This document shows positions 11,134 through 18,608 of a stretch of 64,000 bases of DNA, piece after piece (within the stretch, counting starts at the first letter, position 1; the number at the start of each line of letters is the position of its first letter). The stretch is from Planctomonas deserti. Lineage in GTDB: Bacteria; Actinomycetota; Actinomycetes; Actinomycetales; Microbacteriaceae. The stretch lies in NCBI RefSeq assembly GCF_003067705.1, contig NZ_QANL01000004.1, forward strand, positions 310,001 to 374,000, written 5' to 3'. The notes under the pieces were generated by a model. It did not search any database. It was given only the letters and a program-made list of their open reading frames with translations, and was not told where the DNA came from. The position numbers and the translations under genes are program-made.

Positions 11134-11461
11134 GCAACACGTCCTCGACCGGGCCTTCGCGGCCCTGTCGGACTCGACGAGGCGCGGCATCCTCGAGCGC
11201 CTCGGTTCCGGCCCCGCCACCATCTCCGAACTGGCGGAGCCGTTCGACATCACCATCACCGGCCTCACGAAGCACGTGCAGGTGCTCGAGGAGGCGGGAC
11301 TCGTGACGACGCAGAAAGTCGGGCGGGCTCGCCAGTGCCGCCTCGGCACGGAACGTCTGGATGATGCCATGCAGTGGATCACGTTCTACCAGCGCCTGTG
11401 GGAGCGCCGTCTCGACGGCCTGGAGGCGTACTTCACACTCACGAAAGGAACGGAAGAATGA
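11126..11461 (+). CDS. ArsR-family winged-helix regulator
   Basis: A 111-residue winged-helix repressor. ALSDSTRRGILERL is the typical start, TISELAEPFDITITGLTKHV the recognition region and LEEAGLVTTQKVGRARQCRL the wing. The Cys-rich metal site of SmtB/ArsR sensors is missing, so it is probably not a metal sensor. It belongs to the ArsR subgroup encoded just before AHSA1/SRPBCC proteins, and the next gene overlaps it (ATGA). ATG 11126 is supported by the leaderless promoter and by family alignment. It probably represses its own operon through the two palindromes. Confidence 0.9.
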   Translation: MVQQHVLDRAFAALSDSTRRGILERLGSGPATISELAEPFDITITGLTKHVQVLEEAGLVTTQKVGRARQCRLGTERLDDAMQWITFYQRLWERRLDGLEAYFTLTKGTEE

Positions 11462-11928
11462 CGAACAACGCCCGCGTCGACGACGACACCCTCGAGCTGA
11501 CGGTGAGCCGTCACCTCCCCGCCACGCCGGAGGAGGTGTTCGACGCGTACACCGATGCGGAGAAGCAGAAGGTCTGGTTCAGCATCCTCGACGAGGAACC
11601 GGGCATCGTTGAGATCGAGGTCGACCTCCGCGTCGGCGGCACGCAGACGGCCGTGTGGGGCCCGAGTCGCGACCAGCTGTTCCGCGAGACGCAGGTGTTC
11701 CGCGAGATCGACCGCCCGCACCGGCTCGTGACGAGGTCGACGGGCAGCAGCCCGGACGGCGCGACCATGGAGACCGACATCGTCGTGACGTTCGAGGAGC
11801 ACGAGGGCGGCACGCTGATGACCATCCAGCAGAGCGGCTTCCCCACGGTCGAGCTGCGCGACTTCTTCGCGACCTATGCCCTGATCGGCGCGTTCGACCG
11901 CATCGAGGCGTTCCTCTCCCGTCGCTGA
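11458..11928 (+). CDS. SRPBCC (AHSA1-like) domain protein
   Basis: A 156-residue START/Bet v1-type fold protein with a hydrophobic ligand cavity; ligand and role unknown. Family landmarks are VSRHLPATPEEVFDAYTDAE at the N-terminus, the central VDLRVGGTQTAVWGP, and a C-terminal helix ATYALIGAFDRIEAFL. Its ATG lies inside the arsR stop (ATGA), so the two are translationally coupled. Such pairs are common in actinobacteria, and the SRPBCC protein may bind or modify the signal sensed by the regulator. That link is inference. Confidence 0.88.
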   Translation: MTNNARVDDDTLELTVSRHLPATPEEVFDAYTDAEKQKVWFSILDEEPGIVEIEVDLRVGGTQTAVWGPSRDQLFRETQVFREIDRPHRLVTRSTGSSPDGATMETDIVVTFEEHEGGTLMTIQQSGFPTVELRDFFATYALIGAFDRIEAFLSRR

Positions 11929-11945
11929 CCCAGCCGACCCACGAG

Positions 11946-11980
11946 AACGGGACCGGGGAGCCTCGCTCCCCGGCCCCGTT
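11946..11980. terminator. GC-rich hairpin between convergent genes
   Basis: AACGGGACCGGGGAGC (11946-11961) pairs with GCTCCCCGGCCCCGTT (11965-11980) with one mismatch and a 3-base loop. It sits between the SRPBCC gene and the convergent secreted-protein operon. There is no real T-tract on either side, so it may be a bidirectional, weak or Rho-assisted terminator. Confidence 0.6.
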
Positions 11981-12024
11981 GTCTTCAGTGCGTCGACTGA
12001 AGGGTCATCGATCGAGTGGTGCCG

Positions 12025-12825
12025 CTAGCAGAAGAGCTTCGGCGTCGGCGAGCCGGCCGCGCGCCACTGCTCGTAGGTCAGGACGATTCCCTCGGGGTAG
12101 GCCGGTCCGACGTACAGGATGTCCGGCGACAGCGGGGTGGCGCAGAACAGGTCCCTCGGATAACGCGCAACGACCTGCGGGCGCGGGAAGCCGAGCGCGG
12201 CCCAGTCCTCGAACCGGATCGGGGCACCGACACCCCTCCAGAGATCCGCCATCTCAGTGATGACCGGCGACCACGACAGCTTCTGGTAGCCCCGGTTGGG
12301 CAGCAGGGTGGGCCGGGGGAACCCCAGCCGTCGCCACTCGGCGAAGTCGAGGGTGTGCCGCGGGGAAGCGCCGAGCTCCTCCCTCGGGGTCACCACGATC
12401 AGGTCGTCCGCCGTGTCGTACTTGAGCAGCACCGTGCCCGCGATGAGCGTGTTCCGGGTCGGAACCGGAGCGCCGGCCCGCAGCCACTGAGCCGGGGTCA
12501 GGTGCTCCGCGTACACGAAGTCGTTGAACGAGATCTCCGCGTAGATGTCGGCCGACCACTCGTAGGCCTTGTACCTCGCCCGGGCGGTGACCGGGACCGG
12601 GTAGCCGTCCCCGCCCCACTCCTCCAGGGTCGCGACGCGCACGGACGGGACGGCGTTCGGCGCCACTCCCCGGTCGAGCACGTACAGGTCGCTCGAGAAC
12701 GGCACGCTGAAGTACGGGTCGTTGCCCAGCGCCACCGCCGCGGGAGCGGGGGTGAGGGCGGCAGCGGCGAGCAGGGCGGCGGCCGCCACCGCGAGGATCC
12801 GCGGAAGCGCGGTCGTGGAGCTCAT
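12025..12825 (-). CDS. Secreted five-repeat protein, second copy
   Basis: I recognise no known family. The 266-residue protein has a Sec signal peptide (hydrophobic 10-30, likely cleaved after an Ala around 30-34) and then five repeats of about 45 residues. Each repeat ends in a [YF]xxWxxxGxPxP-like motif, with Trp at 70, 114, 164, 208 and 254. Examples are FAEWRRLGFPRPT and YEQWRAAGSPTPK. Cys228 and the terminal Cys266 are the only cysteines of the mature part and could form a disulfide. It lies 9 bases after a paralog of the same design, so the pair is a tandem duplication in one operon. An extracellular or wall-associated binding role is a guess. Confidence 0.8.
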   Translation of the reverse strand: MSSTTALPRILAVAAAALLAAAALTPAPAAVALGNDPYFSVPFSSDLYVLDRGVAPNAVPSVRVATLEEWGGDGYPVPVTARARYKAYEWSADIYAEISFNDFVYAEHLTPAQWLRAGAPVPTRNTLIAGTVLLKYDTADDLIVVTPREELGASPRHTLDFAEWRRLGFPRPTLLPNRGYQKLSWSPVITEMADLWRGVGAPIRFEDWAALGFPRPQVVARYPRDLFCATPLSPDILYVGPAYPEGIVLTYEQWRAAGSPTPKLFC

Positions 12826-12834
12826 CGGGATGCG

Positions 12835-13620
12835 CTAGCAGGCCGTCGGCTGCGGCGAACCGGCGGCGCGCCACTGCTCGTAGGACAGCACGATCGAGTC
12901 GGGGTGCACGGGACCGGTGTACCGCACGTCGGGTGAACCCGGCGTCGAGCAGAACCTGTCGTTGGGGAAGCGGGTCACCGTCTGCGGCACCTGGAAGCCC
13001 CCTGCCGACCAGTCCTCGTAGCTGAGGGGAACGCCGATGCCCGCGGTGATGTCCGTCATGTAAGCGATGGCGGGCGACCAGGAGAGCTTCTGATAGCCCT
13101 GATTGCTCAGGTAGGTCGGCGCGGGGAAGCCAAGGCGCTGCCACTCGCCGTACGAGAGATTGTGATCCGTCGGGCTGGAGAGGTCGTACGGATTGAAGAC
13201 GACGAGGGCGGGCGACGTGTCCCACTTCAGCAGCACGGTGCCGACGATGAGGGTGTTCCGCGTCGGCATCTTCGCGCCGCCGGCCAGCCACTGCTCGTAG
13301 CTGAGCTGCTCGGCGTACCCGTACTCCCCGAGCTCGATCTCCGCGAACACGTGCGGTGACCACTCGTACGCCTTGTAGGTGGTCGGCGCCGCAACCGGTG
13401 CGGGGTTGCCGTCCGCGCTCCACTCCTCGTAGGTGGCGATGAGGACCTCCGCCTCCCCGTCGGCGTCCTCGCCGACCACGTAGAGGTCCGGCGAGAACGG
13501 CACGCTGTAGTAGGTGGTGTCGGGCGCTGCGGAGGCGGGGCCGGAGGCGAGTCCCGCGGCGGCCAGGAGGGCGGCGACGGTGGCGGCGGTGAGTCTGGGG
13601 AGGGCGGCTGAGGTGTTCAT
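12835..13620 (-). CDS. Secreted five-repeat protein, first copy
   Basis: A 261-residue paralog of the downstream gene, family not recognised. The signal peptide ends near PASAAPD (about residue 32). Five repeats carry Trp at 67, 111, 160, 204 and 250, in YEEWSADGNPAP, YEQWLAGGAKMP, YGEWQRLGFPAP, YEDWSAGGFQVP and YEQWRAAGSPQP. Most repeats also begin with an aromatic or SP-containing strand such as YKAYEWSP or YQKLSWSP. Cys224 and the terminal Cys261 match the paralog. ATG 13620 follows CAGGGG and is preferred to a further-upstream start because it places the signal peptide at the N-terminus. Confidence 0.82.
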   Translation of the reverse strand: MNTSAALPRLTAATVAALLAAAGLASGPASAAPDTTYYSVPFSPDLYVVGEDADGEAEVLIATYEEWSADGNPAPVAAPTTYKAYEWSPHVFAEIELGEYGYAEQLSYEQWLAGGAKMPTRNTLIVGTVLLKWDTSPALVVFNPYDLSSPTDHNLSYGEWQRLGFPAPTYLSNQGYQKLSWSPAIAYMTDITAGIGVPLSYEDWSAGGFQVPQTVTRFPNDRFCSTPGSPDVRYTGPVHPDSIVLSYEQWRAAGSPQPTAC

Positions 13621-13737
13621 CCCCTGCACGCTATCCACAGGTGGGGAAACTTCGGCTCGTCCGGACGTCACGATCGGGTAACCGGCACCCCCAGAACGCG
13701 GGTCAGCCCCCGGGCGAGACGGGGCCGAGCCGTGCCG

Positions 13738-14319
13738 TCAGCCCCTGGCCGAGCTCACGCGCCGCCCGAGCCGCAGGAGCACCACGCCGGCGAGCACCCA
13801 CGGGCCCGCCACGAGGATCGGGTCGATCCAGGTGTGGGACATGTCCACGCGCTTGCGTCCCACCCGGGATGACAGCCCGCCGCGGGAGAACTCGCTCAGC
13901 ACGCCGGTCTCGGTGATCGGGTTGTCCGGGCGCAGCGTCGCGAACGACCGCAGGTGGCTCTCGATCGCGTCGACCCGATCGGCGCCCATCAGGATCAGCC
14001 AGTGCGCGGCGCGCCCCTCGCTGTACGTGGCATAGGCGTACTTCCGCAGGGCACCGGAGAGCCCGCGCGGCGGCGTCGACGTGCCGAACACGGGGGTGAG
14101 GAACTCGTGCTCGATGGACCGCTCCCGTGGCCACTTCTCCTCCTGCCGCTCCGGGAACTCCCAGTGCGCGCCCGTCGCACCGGGGTCGAAGCGTTCCCGC
14201 GGGTAGGACGGGCGGTCCTTCGGGTCGAGGTCGGCACCCCAGCCGGGGATGCGGGCCCGCAGCTCATCGCTCGAGGGGGTGCTCCTCGGCTTGCTGGGCA
14301 GGTACGGCGTTCCAGGCAT
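13738..14319 (-). CDS. Conserved hypothetical protein with C-terminal membrane segment
   Basis: 193 residues, function not recognised. The first 150 residues are soluble, rich in Pro, Arg and Glu, with HWEFPERQEEKWPRERSIEH and KYAYATYSEGRAAHWLILMG. A single hydrophobic segment at about 165-185 (IDPILVAGPWVLAGVVLLRL) anchors the C-terminus. It starts 19 bases after the zinc alcohol dehydrogenase stop and is probably co-transcribed with it, so a role linked to that enzyme or to stress is possible but unproven. Confidence 0.7.
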   Translation of the reverse strand: MPGTPYLPSKPRSTPSSDELRARIPGWGADLDPKDRPSYPRERFDPGATGAHWEFPERQEEKWPRERSIEHEFLTPVFGTSTPPRGLSGALRKYAYATYSEGRAAHWLILMGADRVDAIESHLRSFATLRPDNPITETGVLSEFSRGGLSSRVGRKRVDMSHTWIDPILVAGPWVLAGVVLLRLGRRVSSARG

Positions 14320-14338
14320 GATCGATCCTTCCTCTGGC

Positions 14339-15487
14339 TCAGCTGGCGCTGGGGACGATGACGGGCTTGATGCACTCGTCGAGCTTCGAGGAGAAGATGT
14401 GGTACCCCTCCGCGATGTGCTCGAGCGGGATGCGGTGCGTGACGATGTCGTTCGGCTTGAGGTAGCCGTTCCGGATGTGCTCGAGCAGCCGCGGCCACTG
14501 CCGCTTGACGGGGCACTGGTTCATTCGCAGCGTGAGGCCCTTGTTCATCGCGTCGCCGAACTTGACGGCACTGAACATCGGCCCGTACGCGCCCACGACC
14601 GAGATGGTGCCTCCCTTGCGGACCGCGTCGATGCCCCAGTTGAGCGCGACCGGTGATCCGCCCTGCAGCTTGAACTTCGCCGATGTGACGTGCTGCGTGA
14701 AGTTGCCGTCGGCCTCCGCGCCCACAGCGTCGATCACGACGTCGGCGCCGAGGTAGTCCGTCTGCTTCTTCATCTCGACGACGATGTCGTCGTACTCGGC
14801 GAAGTTGTAGGTCTCGGCGTGCGCGAAGGTACGCGCCTTCTCCAGGCGGTACTCCAGGTGGTCGATCACGATGACGCGGCCCGCCCCCATGAGCCAGGAC
14901 GACTTCGCGGCGTACTGGCCCACCGGGCCCGCGCCGAACACGATCACCGTGTCGCCCTCGCTGATGTCGCCGAGCTGGGCCCCGAAGTATCCGGTGGAGA
15001 GCGCGTCCGTCATGAGGAGAGCGTCCTCGTCCTCCAGCCAGTCCGGGATGATGCTCGGCCCGACGTCCGCGAACGGCACGCGCACGAACTCGGACTGCCC
15101 GCCGTCGTAGCCGCCACAGGTGTGGGAGTAGCCGTAGATGCCGCCCACCGCCGTCGCGTTCGGATTGACGTTGTGGCAGTTCGAGTACAGGCCGCGCGCA
15201 CAGAAGTAACAGGAGCCGCAGTACACGTTGAACGGCACCATCACCCGGTCGCCGCGCTTCAGGTTCTGCACGGACGGCCCGACCTCCTCGACGACGCCGA
15301 TGAACTCGTGCCCGAAGGTCATGCCGACCCGGGTGTCCGGCATCATGCCGTGGTACAGGTGCAGGTCCGACCCGCAGATGGCGGCGAGCGTCACGCGAAC
15401 GATGGCGTCGTTCGGATGCTCGATGCGCGGGATGTCCTTCTCCTCGACACGCACCTTATAGGGGCCGCGGTAGACCATGGCTTTCAT
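14339..15487 (-). CDS. Zinc-dependent alcohol dehydrogenase
   Basis: A 382-residue medium-chain dehydrogenase that oxidises an alcohol or aldehyde adduct with NAD(P). Catalytic zinc ligands are Cys38 (AAICGSDLH) and His60-Glu61 (FGHEF). The structural zinc site is Cys90, 93, 96 and 104 (YCGSCYFCARGLYSNC). The Rossmann motif is VFGAGPVGQYAAK. It resembles the glutathione-independent formaldehyde dehydrogenase-like branch, but the substrate cannot be fixed from sequence. AGGAGG lies about 5 bases before the ATG. The 193-residue hypothetical protein is encoded just downstream. Confidence 0.9.
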   Translation of the reverse strand: MKAMVYRGPYKVRVEEKDIPRIEHPNDAIVRVTLAAICGSDLHLYHGMMPDTRVGMTFGHEFIGVVEEVGPSVQNLKRGDRVMVPFNVYCGSCYFCARGLYSNCHNVNPNATAVGGIYGYSHTCGGYDGGQSEFVRVPFADVGPSIIPDWLEDEDALLMTDALSTGYFGAQLGDISEGDTVIVFGAGPVGQYAAKSSWLMGAGRVIVIDHLEYRLEKARTFAHAETYNFAEYDDIVVEMKKQTDYLGADVVIDAVGAEADGNFTQHVTSAKFKLQGGSPVALNWGIDAVRKGGTISVVGAYGPMFSAVKFGDAMNKGLTLRMNQCPVKRQWPRLLEHIRNGYLKPNDIVTHRIPLEHIAEGYHIFSSKLDECIKPVIVPSAS

Positions 15488-15619
15488 GTACGCCTCCTGG
15501 GTAGCCGCCGGGCTCGGCGCTCCGGACGTACGTCCAGCAAACTCCCGTCGGCGTTCACCCGCATCGGCAGAACGACCGAAACGTGTGCGCGAGCTGCGGG
15601 GTGCCGTCGGGGGTAGCGG

Positions 15620-16141
15620 TCAGAGGTCGTTGGCGGCTGAGGGCGCCTGGTCGACGGCACGGAGGGCGCCGGCCATGCCGCGGAGGAAGCGCTCGACGAC
15701 CCTGGCCTCCTCAGGAGTCAGCGCCTCCGCCTGCTCCATCATGACGTCGTGCATGCGCCCGAGGGTGTCGCGCACCTCGGTGTCGGTGTCGTGCGTCGGC
15801 ACGATGATCACGCTGCGCCGGTCCGTGGGGTGCGGGTCGCGCCGCACGTGCTCGCTCCTCACGAGCCGATCGATGAGCGCGGTCACCGACGCGGAGGACA
15901 CCTCGAGGCGGCGCGCAAGGTCCTTGGCGGTCACGGCGTGTCCGCGACGCTCGGCCTCGAGCAGGTACCGGATGGCGGTGAGGTCCGTCTCGCCCATGCC
16001 CATGGAGTCACGGGTGCGCTTGCGCATGGCGACCTCGGCGGATCGGTACGCCCGCAGCGCGTTCAGCACGCCGATGGCCCGGTCCTTGTCCTCCGGGTAC
16101 CAGTACTCCGATCGGCGTACGCCGGGATCAGTGGTCGTCAT
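15620..16141 (-). CDS. MarR-family transcriptional regulator
   Basis: A 173-residue winged-helix regulator. MGMGETDLTAIRYLLEAE leads into the recognition region VTAKDLARRLEVSSASVTAL and the wing VRRDPHPTDRRSVIIVP, where DPxDRR is the family hallmark. It overlaps the preceding small gene by 14 bases, so the two form one operon. A palindrome upstream of that operon is a likely autoregulatory site. The zinc alcohol dehydrogenase downstream is a possible second target. The ligand is unknown. Confidence 0.9.
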   Translation of the reverse strand: MTTTDPGVRRSEYWYPEDKDRAIGVLNALRAYRSAEVAMRKRTRDSMGMGETDLTAIRYLLEAERRGHAVTAKDLARRLEVSSASVTALIDRLVRSEHVRRDPHPTDRRSVIIVPTHDTDTEVRDTLGRMHDVMMEQAEALTPEEARVVERFLRGMAGALRAVDQAPSAANDL

Positions 16142-16469
16142 GCTCCGTCGCTCCCGCCCGCTTGCCGGCGGTCGCGCGCCGCCACGCCGCGAGCACCCCG
16201 GACTCGGTCGCGAGCGAGCGCTTCGCCCTGGCGAGGGTGGGATGCACCCCGCGAGTCCCGCCGCGGCCGTCGGTCGCCGCGAACCCCTCGGACGTGATCT
16301 CGATCATCCCCCGGAACTCGCCCTCGACGCGCCCCACCCAGAGCCCGGTCTCCACCTCGAGCCACAGCACGGCGGCGCGGTCGGCAGCGGCCGCCGTCGG
16401 TGCTGTCTCGCGCGGCCGCGACGGCCACGCGACGGTGAAGGACGGGCGGTGCGAGGCGGTTGCGCTCAT
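16128..16469 (-). CDS. Small hypothetical protein co-transcribed with marR
   Basis: 113 residues, not recognised. The middle part (VLWLEVETGLWVGRVEGEFR, then GMIEITSEGFAATDGRG) looks like a small beta-sheet domain; the tail is basic. There is no signal peptide or membrane segment. AGGA lies 6 bases before ATG 16469, and its 3' end overlaps marR by 14 bases, which supports a real, coupled gene. It could be an accessory to the regulator. Confidence 0.6.
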   Translation of the reverse strand: MSATASHRPSFTVAWPSRPRETAPTAAAADRAAVLWLEVETGLWVGRVEGEFRGMIEITSEGFAATDGRGGTRGVHPTLARAKRSLATESGVLAAWRRATAGKRAGATEHDDH

Positions 16470-16482
16470 GACTGTTCCTAAC

Positions 16483-16497
16483 TAGTTCGTCTAACTA
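16483..16497. promoter_or_regulatory. MarR-type operator candidate
   Basis: TAGTTCGTCTAACTA is a perfect 5-5-5 inverted repeat inside an unusually A+T-rich stretch (16478-16507), 14 bases upstream of the small gene and marR. It lies between that operon and the divergent GH127 gene, so it might affect both. Confidence 0.5.
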
Positions 16498-16679
16498 AAT
16501 AAACACTAGCGTTCCTCCCGGCCCTGGGGAAGCCGATCCTCGCGCGGCATTCGGCCGGATGGCAGCATCGAGGAGGGCGGCACCGCCGCCGTCCGCAGCC
16601 ACCACCACCGCCGGCCGACCCACCTGCGGGTCCGGTGCGCACCACCGATACATCCGACGGCGTGAAGAAGCAGGTAACA

Positions 16680-18608
16680 ATGAGCACTCCCCCCGACCCC
16701 GCGTCGTCCCGCCACGCCCTCCCCCTGGCGGCCGTGACCATCGACGACCACTTCTGGAGCCCGCGCCGGGAGGTGGTGCGGACGGGAACGATCCCGCAGC
16801 AGGAGCGGCAGCTCCGATCCGGCGGGCAGTTCGAGGCCCTCCGTCTCGGCTGGAAGCCCGGCGACCCGAACGAGCCCCACATCTTCTGGGAGTCGGACGT
16901 CGCCAAGTGGATCGAGGCCGCGAGTTACAGCCTCGCGAAGACCCCGGACCCGGTGCTCGACGCCGCCGTCGACGAGGCGATCGACCTGCTGGCGGGCGCC
17001 CAGCAGGAGGACGGCTACCTGAACGTCTACTTCACGGTCGTCGCCCCGGGCAAGCGCTTCACAGACCTGCGGGACACGCACGAGCTCTACTGCGCGGGTC
17101 ATCTCATCGAGGCGGGCGTCGCGCACCACTCGGCCACGGGCAAGACCTCGCTGCTCGACATCGTCCGCCGGTTCGCCGATCTGATCGACCGGGAGTTCGG
17201 GCCGGGCGGCTCGGCGGAGGGCGGCTACGACGGGCACGAGGAGATCGAGCTCGCCCTGGTGAAGCTGTACCGGGCCACCGGCGAGCGCCGCTACCTCGAC
17301 CTCAGCAGGCGCCTCATCGATGCGCGCGGCACCGAGCCCTTCTACTTCGACCTCGAACGGGAGGAGCGCGGCAGCGAGGGCTACTTCTCCTTCGCCTTCC
17401 CCGAGCGGCCGAAGCAGGTCCAGCGGTTCCGCGAGTACACCCAGAGCCATCTGCCGGTCCGCGAGCAGACGGAGGCGGTGGGGCACTCCGTCAGGGCGAT
17501 GTACCTCTACACCGCGATGGCCGACCTCGCGCTCGAGTACGGCGACGACGGGCTGCGGAGCGCCTGCGAGCGCCTGTGGCAGAACCTCACCGAGAAGAAG
17601 ATGTACGTGACCGGCGGACTCGGCTCCGATCCCTCCATCGAGGGCTTCGGCCCGGACTACGACCTCCCCGGCATCGGCGGTTACGCGGAGACCTGCGCCG
17701 CCATCGGACTTGTCTTCTGGTCGCAGCGCATGGCGCTGCTCACCGGGGAGGGCCGGTATGCGGACGTGATGGAGCGGGCGCTGTACAACGCGGCCCTCAG
17801 CGGCGCATCCGCCGAGGGCACGCACTACTTCTACGGCAACCCGCTCGCGAGCGACGGATCCGTGCACCGCCACGAGTGGTTCGGCGTCGCCTGCTGCCCA
17901 CCGAACTTCGCCCGCCTGCTCACCTCGCTCGAGTACTACGCCTACGCCGAGGGCGCGAACGAGGCCCTGGTCACCCTGTTCGTCGCGGGCTCCGCCGCCT
18001 TCTCGCTGGACTCCGGCGCCGTGCGCCTCGATGTCGCGACCGAGTACCCGCGCACCGGGTCGGTCTCCATCACGGTCACCCCCGCCGAGGCGGCGACATT
18101 CACGGTTGCCGTGCGCATGCCCGGCTGGGCCGGGGGATCCGCGACGGCGGAGGTCAACGGCGACCCCGTCGACGTACCGTCCGCCGTCGCGGGCGGCTAC
18201 CTGCGGCTGGAGCGCGAGTGGCGGGAGGGCGACGTGATCACGCTCGACCTGCCCCTGGCGCCGCAGCGACTCTGGGCCAATCCCGCGGTGACCGAGGACG
18301 TCGGCCGGGTCGCCCTGCGGCGCGGTCCCCTGGTCTACTGCCTCGAGGGCGTCGACCACGACGTGCCGGTCGCGGCCCTCTCACTCCCGCGGGACTCCGG
18401 CTTCGGCACCGAACTGGACGAGGACCTCGGGATCGAGGCGATCGTGGCGGACGGCTTCGCCGACATCGCCCCGGACGGGGACGAGCGCCTGTACCGCGAG
18501 ACGCCGCCGGACTCGCGCCCGACGCGGGTGCGCGCCGTGCCCTATTTCGCCTGGGCGAACCGCGGGCAGTCCACCATGGAGGTATGGATTCGGGAGACAG
18601 CGCGCTGA
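16680..18608 (+). CDS. GH127 beta-L-arabinofuranosidase
   Basis: A 642-residue glycoside hydrolase family 127 enzyme that releases L-arabinofuranose from beta-linked arabino-oligosaccharides, such as those of plant hydroxyproline-rich glycoproteins. The zinc/thiolate catalytic centre of the family is intact: Glu337 and Cys339 (GGYAETCAAIG) and Cys405-Cys406 (FGVACCPPNF). The (alpha/alpha)6 barrel covers roughly residues 15-430, and beta-sandwich domains follow. It has no signal peptide, so it probably acts on imported sugars, yet no transporter lies next to it. The end overlaps the next gene by 25 bases. Confidence 0.93.
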   Translation: MSTPPDPASSRHALPLAAVTIDDHFWSPRREVVRTGTIPQQERQLRSGGQFEALRLGWKPGDPNEPHIFWESDVAKWIEAASYSLAKTPDPVLDAAVDEAIDLLAGAQQEDGYLNVYFTVVAPGKRFTDLRDTHELYCAGHLIEAGVAHHSATGKTSLLDIVRRFADLIDREFGPGGSAEGGYDGHEEIELALVKLYRATGERRYLDLSRRLIDARGTEPFYFDLEREERGSEGYFSFAFPERPKQVQRFREYTQSHLPVREQTEAVGHSVRAMYLYTAMADLALEYGDDGLRSACERLWQNLTEKKMYVTGGLGSDPSIEGFGPDYDLPGIGGYAETCAAIGLVFWSQRMALLTGEGRYADVMERALYNAALSGASAEGTHYFYGNPLASDGSVHRHEWFGVACCPPNFARLLTSLEYYAYAEGANEALVTLFVAGSAAFSLDSGAVRLDVATEYPRTGSVSITVTPAEAATFTVAVRMPGWAGGSATAEVNGDPVDVPSAVAGGYLRLEREWREGDVITLDLPLAPQRLWANPAVTEDVGRVALRRGPLVYCLEGVDHDVPVAALSLPRDSGFGTELDEDLGIEAIVADGFADIAPDGDERLYRETPPDSRPTRVRAVPYFAWANRGQSTMEVWIRETAR

